A stretch of 64,000 nucleotides of DNA from an uncultured Clostridia bacterium (GTDB taxonomy: Bacteria > Bacillota > Clostridia > TANB77 > CAG-508): positions 1 to 64,000 of the forward strand of contig CANQYM010000006.1 of the NCBI GenBank assembly GCA_947628085.1. The letters run 5' to 3'. Positions 23,997 to 34,600 of this stretch are shown here, piece after piece (the first letter of the stretch is position 1; each line of letters starts with the position of its first letter). A model generated the notes under the pieces. The model saw nothing but the letters and a program-made list of their open reading frames with translations, was not told the origin of the DNA and made no database searches. The position numbers and the translations under genes are program-made.

Positions 23997-24662
23997 ATGA
24001 AAATTTTAGCAATAGATACATCAAGTAAAATTTGCTCAGTAGCTTTACTAGAAAATGATAATTTAATAGATAAAAACGAACTAGAAGATGGCAAAACTCA
24101 TTCTGAAAATCTTATGCCACTACTAGATGAATTATTAAAAAGAAATAAAACAGACATAAAACAAATTAATTTAATTTCTTGTTCAGTAGGTCCAGGTTCA
24201 TTTACAGGAATAAGAATAGGTGTTGCAACAGTAAAACCAATTGCAGAAGTTTTAAATATAAAAATTGCAAGTGTTACTTCATTAGAAACTTTAGCAAGAA
24301 ATGTGGAAGAAAATGGCACAATAGTTTCATTAATAGATGCTAGAAATAATCAAGTTTATTGTGGAATTTTTGATAGAGATTATAATAAAAAAGAAGAATA
24401 CTTGGCAGATGATATTAACAATGTTATTGAACGTATAAAAAAATACAGTAATGTTATTTGCGTTGGCGATGGAGCAGAGCTACATAAAAAATTATTAAAT
24501 GAAAAAATAGGAAACGTTAAATTTGCTGAAAACAATAAAGAGCTAGCTGAAAATGTTGGAAAAATTGCTTATAAAAAATATTTAGAAAATAATTTATGCT
24601 CAGCAGACACTCTTGTTCCAATATACTTAAGAAAATCTCAAGCTGAAAGATTAAAAAAGTAA
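23997..24662 (+). CDS. tsaB: TsaB, partner subunit for tRNA t6A synthesis
   Basis: A 221-residue protein with an ASKHA-type N-terminus (ILAIDTSSKICSVALL), HSENLMPLLDELL and SVGPGSFTGIRIGVAT, the hallmark of TsaB (YeaZ). It is a catalytically inactive paralogue of TsaD that scaffolds the t6A complex. It lies 24 bases after tsaE and 10 before rimI in one operon. Confidence 0.95.
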   Translation: MKILAIDTSSKICSVALLENDNLIDKNELEDGKTHSENLMPLLDELLKRNKTDIKQINLISCSVGPGSFTGIRIGVATVKPIAEVLNIKIASVTSLETLARNVEENGTIVSLIDARNNQVYCGIFDRDYNKKEEYLADDINNVIERIKKYSNVICVGDGAELHKKLLNEKIGNVKFAENNKELAENVGKIAYKKYLENNLCSADTLVPIYLRKSQAERLKK

Positions 24663-24672
24663 AGGAAAAAAT

Positions 24673-25107
24673 ATGATAGAAATAAATAAAATGACTTTAG
24701 AAGATTATGAGAAAATAAAAGATAATCTTCAAAAAGACTTTGATGATTTTTGGACTCCAACAATACTTGAAAACGAATTGAAAAATGAAAATTCTAGATA
24801 TGTTGTCGCAAAGGAAAATAATAAAATAGTAGGATTTGCGGGAATAATAATATTACCAGATGATATTGAAATAACAAATATTGTTACTAAAAAATCAGAG
24901 CGAAAAAAAGGTATAGGAAAACTTCTTTTAGATAAAATAATAGAAATATCAAAGGAAGAGAAAAAAGAATTATTAAGCTTAGAAGTAAATGAAAAAAATT
25001 TGATAGCAATTAATTTATATAGTAAATTTGGCTTTGAAAAAGTTGGAATAAGAAAAAAATATTATAATGGAATAGAAGATGCAATTATTATGACTAAAAA
25101 AATTTAG
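24673..25107 (+). CDS. rimI: RimI-type GNAT N-acetyltransferase
   Basis: A 144-residue GNAT protein with the acetyl-CoA loop SERKKGIGKLLLDKII (motif R/QxxGxG/A, about 76-90), EVNEKNLIAINLYSKFGFEKVGIRKKYY, and a C-terminal KYYNG typical of RimI, which acetylates the N-terminus of ribosomal protein S18. Position after tsaB is the usual one. Confidence 0.9.
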   Translation: MIEINKMTLEDYEKIKDNLQKDFDDFWTPTILENELKNENSRYVVAKENNKIVGFAGIIILPDDIEITNIVTKKSERKKGIGKLLLDKIIEISKEEKKELLSLEVNEKNLIAINLYSKFGFEKVGIRKKYYNGIEDAIIMTKKI

Positions 25108-25223
25108 TTTATTTTATCAACTAGTGTTGAATAATGTAAAATTTTTAGAAATAGTAATTGCATTATTTTTTTATTTGATATAAAATCAACCTAGAATGTA
25201 ACTTTTATTGGAGGAAAATACTA

Positions 25224-27629
25224 ATGAGAAAAAGTAATGAACTAACGCCAAAGGATTTAAGAGATATTTGCAACCCAAATCAATTTAAATTTGAAACAAC
25301 AAAAGAACTAGTAGATACTAAAGATTTAATATATGGACAAGAAAGAGGAATTAAAGCTTTAGAATTCGGTACAGATATAGACATCAAAGGATACAATCTT
25401 TACCTAGAAGGTCCATCAGGTGTTGGAAAAACTATGTATACAAAAAGATTTCTTACTCAAAAGGCCGAAAAAGAAAAAGTTCCTAATGATTGGGTATATA
25501 TTTATAATTTTGATAATCCAAATGAACCAATAGCAGTTTCATTTCCAGCAGGTCAAGGCAGTGTTTTTAAATCAACAATGGAAAATTTTGTAAAAGATGT
25601 TAGAAAAGATATTAGAAAAACATTTAATAATGATGATTTTGAAAAAGAAAAACAAATAATAAAACAAGAATTTGAAGAGAAAAGAGAAGCTTTATTAAAT
25701 AAATTAAATCAAAAAACAATGATACAAGGCTTTCAAGTAAAATCTACAGAAAACGGTGTTTATATGATGCCAGTTCTAGACGGAAAAACACTTGCTGAAG
25801 AAGAGTTTGAACAATTAGATGATGCATTAAAAAGAGAATTTGAAGAAAGATCTAATTTAGTTCAAGAGCAAATTTTTGAAGCTTTAGCTGAAATAAAATC
25901 TATTGAAAAAGCTGCTGAAAAGAAAATAGATGAATGGCAATCAAATATTGCATTAATGACAATAAATGTTCATATTAATTCTATAAAAATTAATTATAAA
26001 AGAAATAAAAAAATTGCAACTTATTTAGATAACATAAAAAAAGATATATTAAAAAATATAAATTGTTTTTTAGCACCAGAACCAGACCCTAAAATGCCAA
26101 TGCCACCTCAAATGCAACAAATGCCCAAAGTTGAAAGGGAGCCTTGGCTTAACTATAGAGTAAATCTATTTATTGATAATAGTAAATTAGAAGGTGCACC
26201 TGTTATTATGGATACAAATTATTCATATTATAATATTTTTGGTGGCCTTGAATATGAAAATCAATATGGAACATTAAAAACAGACTATATGATGATAAAA
26301 CCAGGACTTCTTCATCAAGCAAATGGTGGATATATAATTTTTCAAGCAAAAGATATACTATCAAACAACTTATGCTATGAAGCATTAAAGAAAGCTTTGA
26401 AAATAAAAGAACTATCTATTGAAAATATGATGGAGCAAAGAGGAGGAATGCTTCTAGTAGCATTAAAACCAGAGCCTATACCATTAGATTTGAAAGTTTT
26501 ATTAATTGGAAATTCAAATATTTATCATACACTTTTATCAATGGATGAAGATTTTAGAAAGCTATTCAAAATAAAAGTTGAATTTGAAGAAGATGCTCCA
26601 AAAACAACAGAAAATATTGAAAGATTAAGTAATTTCGTTAGAAGTTTTTGCGCACAGGAAAACCTATTAGATTTAGATAAAGAAGCTATGGCAAAAATTG
26701 TTGAAGTAACTTCAAAACTTGCAGGAGATAAAGAAAAACTTTCTACTCAATTTAGTGAAATAGGTGAAATTGTTGGAGAAGCATCTGTATGGGCAAAAAA
26801 AGATAAACAAAAACTAATAACTAAAGAATATGTTCAAAAAGCATTAGATGAAAGAATAGATAGAATTAAAAAATATGACACAAGATATCTTCAAATGATA
26901 AAAGAAGATTCTCTATTAATAGATACAGAAGGCTTTGAAATAGGTCAAATTAATGGACTAACTGTAATAAAAATAGGAGATTATTCTTTTGGAAAACCAG
27001 TAAGAATTACAGCAAGCACATATATGGGAAAAGATGGAATTATAGACATTGAAAGAGAAGTTGATATGTCTGGTTCTTCACATTCAAAGGGTGTTTTAAT
27101 ATTAACTGGTTATCTAGGAGATAAATTTGCTCAAGATATTCCACTTTCATTAACTGCTAATATTTGCTTTGAGCAATTATATGGTGGAGTAGATGGAGAT
27201 AGTGCATCAAGTACAGAAGCTTATGCAATATTATCTAGTCTTTCAGATATGCCAATAAATCAATCTATTGCAGTTACTGGATCTATTAACCAAAAGGGAT
27301 ATATCCAACCAATTGGTGGTGTTAATGAAAAAATTGAAGGATTTTATCAAATTTGTAAGTTAAAAGGATTTAACGGAGAGCAAGGTGTAATAATACCAAA
27401 GCAAAACGTTAGAAACTTATACTTAAGTGATGAAATTATAGAATCTGTTAAAAAAGGAAAATTCCATATATATGCTATTTCAACAATAGAAGAAGGAATT
27501 GAAATTTTAACTGGTGTTCCAGCAGGAAAGAAAGATAGAAATGGTAATTTCCCACTTGGAACTGTAAATTATTTAGTACATGAGAAATTGAAGAAATTTG
27601 CAAAGATAGATAAAAATATAGTTAAATAG
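25224..27629 (+). CDS. Lon-family ATP-dependent protease (AAA_32/LonB-like)
   Basis: An 801-residue protein after TTGGAGG. N-terminal ATPase domain with Walker A GPSGVGKT (63-70), followed by a long charged insertion (about 110-290) and a second ATPase part (GGLEYENQYG, HQANGGYIIF). The C-terminal protease domain has the catalytic Ser in DGDSASS and Lys in GGVNEKIEG, the Lon Ser-Lys dyad. It lacks the classic Lon substrate domain, and an insertion of this kind is typical of the clostridial LonB/LonC-like group without a known substrate. A terminator carrying a dispersed repeat follows. Confidence 0.85.
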   Translation: MRKSNELTPKDLRDICNPNQFKFETTKELVDTKDLIYGQERGIKALEFGTDIDIKGYNLYLEGPSGVGKTMYTKRFLTQKAEKEKVPNDWVYIYNFDNPNEPIAVSFPAGQGSVFKSTMENFVKDVRKDIRKTFNNDDFEKEKQIIKQEFEEKREALLNKLNQKTMIQGFQVKSTENGVYMMPVLDGKTLAEEEFEQLDDALKREFEERSNLVQEQIFEALAEIKSIEKAAEKKIDEWQSNIALMTINVHINSIKINYKRNKKIATYLDNIKKDILKNINCFLAPEPDPKMPMPPQMQQMPKVEREPWLNYRVNLFIDNSKLEGAPVIMDTNYSYYNIFGGLEYENQYGTLKTDYMMIKPGLLHQANGGYIIFQAKDILSNNLCYEALKKALKIKELSIENMMEQRGGMLLVALKPEPIPLDLKVLLIGNSNIYHTLLSMDEDFRKLFKIKVEFEEDAPKTTENIERLSNFVRSFCAQENLLDLDKEAMAKIVEVTSKLAGDKEKLSTQFSEIGEIVGEASVWAKKDKQKLITKEYVQKALDERIDRIKKYDTRYLQMIKEDSLLIDTEGFEIGQINGLTVIKIGDYSFGKPVRITASTYMGKDGIIDIEREVDMSGSSHSKGVLILTGYLGDKFAQDIPLSLTANICFEQLYGGVDGDSASSTEAYAILSSLSDMPINQSIAVTGSINQKGYIQPIGGVNEKIEGFYQICKLKGFNGEQGVIIPKQNVRNLYLSDEIIESVKKGKFHIYAISTIEEGIEILTGVPAGKKDRNGNFPLGTVNYLVHEKLKKFAKIDKNIVK

Positions 27630-27651
27630 ACATTTAAAAATTAAATTTTCT

Positions 27652-27813
27652 AAAAAAAGAAAGTAGCTATATATTGTTTTATAAGTACCGCGTAAGCGAC
27701 CAAACGAAGCGTAAGCGAAGGGCGATTGGAGCAATCTTCCTTTTGTTTATTAAAAAAAGAAGATTGCGACACCAAGGTACTATAAAATAATATATAGCTA
27801 CTTTCTTTTTATA
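27652..27813 (+). repeat. Dispersed palindromic repeat, copy 1, inside a terminator
   Basis: A conserved core of about 90 bases (27690-27777: GCGTAAGCGACC … GGGCGATTGGAGCAATC … GAAGATTGCGACACCAAG) is enclosed by long arms that pair with each other (about 27658-27690 with 27777-27807: GAAAGTAGCTATATA / TATATAGCTACTTTC) and end in a T run. The arms differ completely from those of copies at 31290 and 59388, while the core is shared. The outer hairpin with T tail is the terminator of the Lon-like gene, so the core looks inserted into its loop. Confidence 0.8.
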
Positions 27814-27864
27814 AAATTGGTTTTTATAAAAGGAGATTTTATAAAATGAGCTTTATAAAAAACA

Positions 27865-27893
27865 TTGACATATATATAATTTATAGATAAAAT
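27865..27893 (+). promoter_or_regulatory. Promoter of the ABC transporter operon
   Basis: TTGACA (27865-27870) and TAAAAT (27888-27893) with a 17-base spacer. The palindromic operator begins at the -10 end. Confidence 0.7.
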
Positions 27894-27914
27894 TGTACTA
27901 GTACAAATAGTACA
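27893..27914. promoter_or_regulatory. Operator of a YtrA-type GntR regulator
   Basis: TTGTACTAGTACAA (27893-27906) is a perfect palindrome, and TGTACTA (27894-27900) with TAGTACA (27908-27914) forms a second spaced one. The TGTACTA half-site matches the known type of YtrA-family operators. It overlaps the promoter of the operon that encodes such a regulator as its last gene (30923), so self-repression is likely. Confidence 0.65.
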
Positions 27915-27979
27915 ATTTTATTTTTGCTTTATAACTAACGCAAAATATAAATAATTATTAGTTTTAGAAAGGAGATTTT

Positions 27980-28876
27980 ATGATTAAAATAACTAATTTG
28001 AATAAATCTTTTGGAAGCAAAAAAGTACTAGAAAATTTAAATTGCACTATTAAAACAAATTCAATATATGGATTTGTTGGGGCAAATGGTGCAGGAAAAT
28101 CAACTTTGCTTAGAATAATTAATGATGTATTTAAAGCAGATTCTGGAACTGTAGAAATTGATGAAAAGAACATTGAAAACAATCAAGAACTTAAGCAAAA
28201 ACTAGTTTTTATTCCAGATGATTTATATTTTTTCCCTAATTATACTCTAAAAGATATGGCAGAATTTTATAATTCAATGTATAAAAGTTTTGATATGGAA
28301 TATTTGAAAAAATTAGCAGAAACTTTAAAATTAGATATGAATTCTAAAATTCAGAATTTTTCAAAAGGTATGAAAAGACAATGTGCTTTAATATGTGCAA
28401 TTTGCACAAATGCAGATTATATGTTTTTTGATGAAACTTTTGATGGTATAGACCCAGTTGTTAGAGGACTACTTAAAAAAATAATTGCAAAACAAATGGA
28501 GAAAAAAGATACAACTATAATTATGACAAGTCACAACTTAAGAGAGTTAGAAGACATTTGTGATAATTTAGCTTTAATTTATAAAGGAGGGGTACTTTTT
28601 GAAAGTGAAGTAAGTACTCTAAAAACAAATGTATTTAAAGTTCAAATTTCTTTGAAAGATAATTTTGATAAAGATACATTTAAAGATTTAGAAGTTATGA
28701 ATTTTAAAAAGATTGGAAGTGTTGCAACAATTATTATTAAAGGCGATAAAGAAAAAGAAGTAGAAAAATTGCAAGCATTGAATCCAATAATATTAGATGT
28801 TTTACCAGTAACTTTAGAAGAAATGTTTGTTTATGAAATGGAGGTGCTAGGATATGAATTTAACCAAGTATTTTAA
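27980..28876 (+). CDS. ABC transporter ATP-binding protein (YtrB-like)
   Basis: A 298-residue ATPase after GAAAGGAG. It has Walker A GANGAGKST (about 36-44), signature FSKGMKRQCAL (about 128), Walker B YMFFDETFDGI with the switch His in TSHNLREL. The C-terminal 80 residues are a regulatory extension ending in LEEMFVYEM, typical of ATPases of ABC-2 type exporters. It overlaps the permease gene by 23 bases, so the two are translationally coupled. Confidence 0.9.
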   Translation: MIKITNLNKSFGSKKVLENLNCTIKTNSIYGFVGANGAGKSTLLRIINDVFKADSGTVEIDEKNIENNQELKQKLVFIPDDLYFFPNYTLKDMAEFYNSMYKSFDMEYLKKLAETLKLDMNSKIQNFSKGMKRQCALICAICTNADYMFFDETFDGIDPVVRGLLKKIIAKQMEKKDTTIIMTSHNLRELEDICDNLALIYKGGVLFESEVSTLKTNVFKVQISLKDNFDKDTFKDLEVMNFKKIGSVATIIIKGDKEKEVEKLQALNPIILDVLPVTLEEMFVYEMEVLGYEFNQVF

Positions 28877-30911
28877 TTTTAAATATTTAAAAGAAAATTT
28901 TAAAAAGTCTAGAGGAATACTTTTATTAATAACAATCATAGTTCCTTTATTAACATTATTTAGCATTTTATTCGTAAACAAGCCTGCAAGTTATACAAAA
29001 ATTTTAGAATTAATTGAAATTAGCTGGGTTAATATGTTTGGAATGTATATAATACCAATTGCAATTTCATTTATATTATTTGGATATGTTTATAAAAAAA
29101 CAAGTGTAGATTTTATAAACTCAATGCCAATTAATAGAAAAACAATTTTTATCACAAATACTATTGGAGGAATTTTACTTATAACATTAATTCAAATCTT
29201 AACAGCAGTAACACTTTTGTTAAGTTCAATATTTATAAAAGAAGTAATGATTTTCACAGGAATGATAATAGATGTATTTATTATTATGTGGATTGCATAT
29301 TTATTTATGTTCTTTACAGCAAATCTTGCAATGACATTGTCTGGAACATTTTTGACGCAAATTGCTTTAACTATGATAATTTTGTTTATAATACCATTTT
29401 GCTTAACTACATTTAATTTACTAAGAAATCAAAATGTTATAATAAACGAAACTTATGCTGAAGATGATTCTACAAGTATTGAAAAAGACAATAATATAAC
29501 TATTATGGAAACTTTTGATGATAAAGAATATACACTTCCATTTGATATAATTTGGAATACTAATTTATCATTTTCAAACACAAGAAATGCTAAAATGTTA
29601 ATTTTAGGAATACTATATTTTTGTTTAGGATTATATTTATTTCAAAAACGCAAAATGGAAAATGCAGAAGAATCTTTTTCAAAAGTGAAAGTGCATTTGT
29701 TTGTTAAAGCTTTAACAGTATTTCCTTTATTAGTTTTAGTAAATTTAGCTAGTGAGTCACCAAATAAATTTTTAATCTTATTAATCATAATTTACTATTT
29801 TGTTTATGATTACATTGTAAGAAGAAAAGTAAAATTAAAATATTCTGTTTTAGGACTTATAATAACACTTGCAGTTTCACAAGGTATAATTATAGGAATT
29901 AAAAACTATTATCCAACAAACACAACATATAGAAATAGCATAGAAATTGCAAGAGAAGAAGTAGAAGAAGTAAGTTTAAACTTTGATGATAATAGTTATT
30001 ATTTGCGAGAGCAACCTGAAAATGATTACTATATGAAAAATAAAGAATTAATTGATTTAATTTTTGATGCTTCAAAAAAATCTTATGAATTTAGTCAAGA
30101 AGTTAAGAGTATGGATGTTATAGATGGTGTAAATTCAATGACTTTATTTTATGGAAATTTTAAATGTAAAGATGGAAGAGTAGTTAGATTTTATGCAGAG
30201 ATTTTAAAAGAAGATGAAGAAAAATTTTTAGACATTCTAGCTCAAGATGAAAACTTTATGAAATCTATAAGAAATAAATATATGGAAAAAAGCGTTGTTA
30301 CTTTTGATAATCATGTTATGTTAGATATTGGTGAAGAATTAGAATTAAAAGGAAAAAATGCAATTAATAATATGACTTTAAAAGAATATTATACATTGTA
30401 TAATAAGGAAAGCTTAAATGGTTACTATCCTTTATACTTTAACTACTATAAAGACCATAATTTAGTATCACTTTATGTTCCAATTAATATAAGTAGTGAA
30501 GTATTAAAAACAATAGCAGATAATGAAAATGAATTTATAAATCAAAATTTTTATGTTGGAGACAATTCAAAAGGAAATAGATTTGTTATTAATTATGGAA
30601 TAATGGCGGGACCTTTAGGATATGACAGAAATAATGCTGAATTTTCAAACTTTAGTGGTAACTTTTCTTACACATCAGATTTAATAGAAGAGTTTATTAA
30701 TGAAAATAAAAATGAAAAAATAGACCCAAATCAAAAATGTTATGCAATTCAACTTACTGGAATTAATTCAGACTATAACAATCAAAGAATCTTCTTTACA
30801 AATAAAACAGAAGAAATTGATGCAATAATTAGAAAAGAAATGTCATTTTATCAAAGCATAAATTATTATGACAAAGATTATGATCAAGAAATGAATTATT
30901 ATGTTGAATAA
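28854..30911 (+). CDS. ABC-2 type permease with large outer domain
   Basis: A 685-residue membrane protein after GGAGGTGC. Six or more helices lie in residues 20-240 and 255-345, followed by about 330 residues outside the membrane (from about 350) without a known domain. Start overlaps the ATPase gene. It is the membrane partner of the YtrB-like ATPase in a system controlled by the YtrA-type regulator downstream; such operons in Bacillus respond to cell-wall antibiotics. Substrate unknown. Confidence 0.8.
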   Translation: MNLTKYFNFKYLKENFKKSRGILLLITIIVPLLTLFSILFVNKPASYTKILELIEISWVNMFGMYIIPIAISFILFGYVYKKTSVDFINSMPINRKTIFITNTIGGILLITLIQILTAVTLLLSSIFIKEVMIFTGMIIDVFIIMWIAYLFMFFTANLAMTLSGTFLTQIALTMIILFIIPFCLTTFNLLRNQNVIINETYAEDDSTSIEKDNNITIMETFDDKEYTLPFDIIWNTNLSFSNTRNAKMLILGILYFCLGLYLFQKRKMENAEESFSKVKVHLFVKALTVFPLLVLVNLASESPNKFLILLIIIYYFVYDYIVRRKVKLKYSVLGLIITLAVSQGIIIGIKNYYPTNTTYRNSIEIAREEVEEVSLNFDDNSYYLREQPENDYYMKNKELIDLIFDASKKSYEFSQEVKSMDVIDGVNSMTLFYGNFKCKDGRVVRFYAEILKEDEEKFLDILAQDENFMKSIRNKYMEKSVVTFDNHVMLDIGEELELKGKNAINNMTLKEYYTLYNKESLNGYYPLYFNYYKDHNLVSLYVPINISSEVLKTIADNENEFINQNFYVGDNSKGNRFVINYGIMAGPLGYDRNNAEFSNFSGNFSYTSDLIEEFINENKNEKIDPNQKCYAIQLTGINSDYNNQRIFFTNKTEEIDAIIRKEMSFYQSINYYDKDYDQEMNYYVE

Positions 30912-30922
30912 AGGAGGTGCGC

Positions 30923-31270
30923 ATGATAAATTTAGATTATCAAAGTAGAACTCCAATATATGAGCAGATTATTCAAGAAATAGAAAGGTATGTATCACTT
31001 GGAATTTTAAAACCTAAAGACCAAATTATGCCTATTAGAGAAATGGCAACAACACTTGGAATTAATCCTAACACAGTTAAAAAAGCGTATACAGAACTTG
31101 AAAATAGAGGTGTTATAACTACTATTTCAACAAAAGGAACATTCATAAAAGAAGATATAAGTAAAGTTATAAATTCAAAAATTGAAGAAGAGATAAACGA
31201 AATAAAAAAATCCATATTGGAGTTAGAAAAATTAGGACTAACAAAAGAAGAAATTTTAAAGAAAATATAA
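30923..31270 (+). CDS. YtrA-type GntR family regulator
   Basis: A 115-residue protein starting at ATG 30923 after AAGGAGGTG; an upstream GTG at 30917 lies in the ribosome site itself. The winged helix (YEQIIQEIERYVSLGILKPKDQI, then PIREMATTLGINPNTVKKAYTELENRG) is complete, followed by a short helical dimerisation tail without ligand domain, as in the YtrA subfamily. It closes the ABC operon and probably binds the TGTACTA palindromes at 27893. Confidence 0.9.
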   Translation: MINLDYQSRTPIYEQIIQEIERYVSLGILKPKDQIMPIREMATTLGINPNTVKKAYTELENRGVITTISTKGTFIKEDISKVINSKIEEEINEIKKSILELEKLGLTKEEILKKI

Positions 31271-31289
31271 AATATAAAATTTCTAAAAC

Positions 31290-31447
31290 AAAAGACAGTG
31301 ATTGTATATTATTTTATAAGTACCTTGGTGTCGCAATCTTCTTTTTTAAAATTAAATAAATGAAGATTGCTCCAATCGCCCTTCGCTTACGCTTCGGTTG
31401 GTCGCTTACGCGGTACTAATAAAACAATATACAATCACTGTCTTTTT
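31290..31447 (-). repeat. Dispersed palindromic repeat, copy 2, inside a terminator
   Basis: The same core as at 27652 but in reverse orientation (about 31325-31411), enclosed by a different pair of mutually complementary arms (AAAAGACAGTGATTGTATAT, 31290-31309, with the complement ending at 31446) and a T run. It follows the YtrA-type regulator gene, so the outer hairpin is that operon's terminator. Confidence 0.8.
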
Positions 31448-31608
31448 ATGAATAAAATTTTTGTAAAATTAGATTAAATTTTATAGTAGCAAAATATAAT
31501 TTGTAGTGATATTAAAAATATTTATGCTCAAATTAGGTATTTACTTTAATTTCTTTTAAATATATAATAAACTAATAGGTTTAAAGGTAAAAAGAAAGGA
31601 AAAAACTA

Positions 31609-34600
31609 GTGAAAAAGGCTCTTTTAAAAGATAGTTTTAAAGAAATCAAAAAAACATATAAAAGATTTATTTCCATACTTCTTATGGCTTTTTTAGGCGT
31701 GGGCTTTTTTGCTGGTGTTAGAGCAACTAGTCCAGATATGGATCTTACAATAGATTCATATTTGGATAAAAGAAATGTTTATGACATAAAGTTAGTATCA
31801 ACTTTAGGACTTACAGATGATGATATTAATTCTATTAAAAAACTAAAAAATATTGAAGACGTAGTAGGAATTTTTAGCGAAGATGTATTTATAGACTTTG
31901 AAGATGAAGAGGTAGTTGTTAAACTATATGCTTTAGAAGAAAACATTAATCAAGTAGATATATTAGAAGGAAATTTACCTCAAAATGCAGATGAATGTAT
32001 TATTGAAGAATCAATGAAAAATGCTAAAAATATTTCTATTGGAGACTACTTAGAAATAGAGGAAAATCTTGAAAACGAAGATGAGGAGTCTTCTTTTAAA
32101 AACACTAAATTGAAAGTTGTTGGAATTGTTAAAAGTCCACTTTTTATTTCAAGAGATAGAGGAACAACAACTTTAGGTTCTGGAAAAATTTCATATTATA
32201 TGTATGTTAATAAAGAAAATATTAATTCAGATATATATACAGAAATAGATATTTTAGCAAAAAACACTAAAAATTTAATTACATTAAGAGAAGAATATAA
32301 TAATGAAATTCAAAAAGTAGAAGATGAACTAAATTCTATAAAAGAAGAAAGACAAAATGCAAGATATCATGAGCTAATTGATGAAGCAAATCAAAAATTA
32401 GATGATGCTCAAAAAGAATTTGATGAACAAAAAGCAGATGCAGAAAAGAAAATAAAAGAAGCAGAAGACGAAATTGCAAAAGGGAAAAAAGAAATTGCAG
32501 ATGGCGAAAAAGAAATTGCGGATGGCGAGAAAGAGCTACAAGAAGGAAGAGATGAAGCAACAAATGAATTTGCTACTGCAGAAGGAAAGTTAGCAGAGGC
32601 AGAAACAACAATTATAAAATCACAAGAAGAATTAAATAAAGGAATTAGCGAACTAGAACAAAAAAAGAAAGAGGCAGAATCTGGGCTTGCTCAATTAAAA
32701 TTTGGAATAGAAGAAATAAATAAACAGTTATCAGATTTAACATCAAAAAAGAATAGTGTAGAAGAGGGATTAAATCAAATTGCACAAATAGATAGCAGTA
32801 TTAATGCATTAAATACTCAATTAAACGATTTAAATAAATTGTTAGAAAGTGAACCTGATAATAAAGATGAAATAGGAAATCAAATAAGTGCAATTCAAGA
32901 AAGCATTAGTAATTTAGAAGGCACAAAAAACTATTTAATATCACAAGGAATAAGTGAGGAAAATTTAAATAAATTAAATGCTGGATTAAGTGAGTGTCAA
33001 ACTCAAAAACAATTACTAGAAAATAAGTTAAATTCTGCTAATACTGAACTTGCAAATGCACAAAATCAAATAAATGATGCTCAAAGCAAGCTTAATAATG
33101 CATGGCAAGAATTAAACAATTCAAAAGTTACTTTAGCAAATACTAAAGCAGATACAGAAGCAAAATTAAAGAGTTCAGAAGAGGAACTAGCAAAAGGAAA
33201 AAAAGAAATAGCAGATGCTAAAAAAGAATTGCAAGATGGAGAAAAAGAACTACAAGATAAAAAAGAAGAATTTAATAGAGAAATAGCAGATGCTGAAGCA
33301 AAACTAATTGACGCAAGAGAAAAATTAAACGATATTGAAACTGCAAAATGGTATATTTTTAATAGAGAAGATGATTCTGGATTTAACAGTTTCAAACAAG
33401 ATACGGATAACGTAAAAAAATTAGGAGAAGCATTCCCAATTGTATTTTTTATAATAGCTGCTTTAATAAGCTTAACTTCTATGTCTAGAATGGTAGAAGA
33501 AGAAAGAGTTCAAATTGGAACATTAAAAGCATTAGGTTATAATAAAATGCAAATAATGTCTAAATATATTATTTATTCACTACTAGCATCTGTAATTGGT
33601 GGAATGTTAGGTTCTTTATTTGGACTTAAATTTTTCCCAACAGTTATAATTACAATTTACCAAATGATGTATGATATTAGTGAATTAAAAGTCGTATTTA
33701 ATGCATATTATGCATTTTTAGGAATTGGAATTATGTCTGTATGTATGGTAGGCTCAACTATCTACACAGCAATAAAAGAATTAAATAGTACTCCTGCTGA
33801 AATGATGAGACCTAAAGCACCAAAAATAGGAAAAAGAGTATTATTAGAAAGAATACCTTTTATTTGGAATAGATTAAACTTCATACAAAAAGTTACTTTA
33901 AGAAATATGTTTAGATACAAAAAAAGATTTCTAATGACTGTAATAGGAATCTGTGGTTGCACAGCTTTAATACTTACAGGTTTTGGATTAAAAGACCCAA
34001 TTTCAAAAATAATGGATTTCCAATATGTTGATGTTTTTGATTATGATGCATTAATTGGCTTAAAAGATACTTTAACAGATGAAGAAAAATCTAGTTTAAT
34101 TTCAGATTTAGAAAATAAAGAAGAAATATCAAAATGTGTTCAAATTTATATGTCTTCTGAAAGTATAAAGAAAAACGATATTAAAAAAGATACTCAAATT
34201 GTGGTTACTTCAAATCCAGAAGAGTTAGAAAAAGTTATAAGATTAAAAGATTTAAAAACAGGAGAAAAATTAGATTTAAATGATAATGAAATTATCATTA
34301 CAGATAAATTAGCACAATTAATAAATGCAAAAATTGGTGATGAAGTTATTTTAATAGATTCAGACAATAATGAATTTAAGGCTAAAGTTGGCGGAATAAC
34401 AGAACACTATATATCACACTATATTTATATGACAGAAAACTTATATGAAAAAACTTTTGGAAAAGATATTGATTCAAATGTATTACTTACGCAATATGCA
34501 AATGAAATTTCAGAGCAAGAAGAAGATATTTTATCTAAAGAAATTCTAAAAAATCCAAAAGTTGCATCAGTAACTTTAACAAGTTACTTAATGAGAACAA

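Noticed and set aside
27652-27813. Dispersed repeat as a complete insertion sequence
   Set aside because: It is too short and encodes no protein, and no target duplication is visible.
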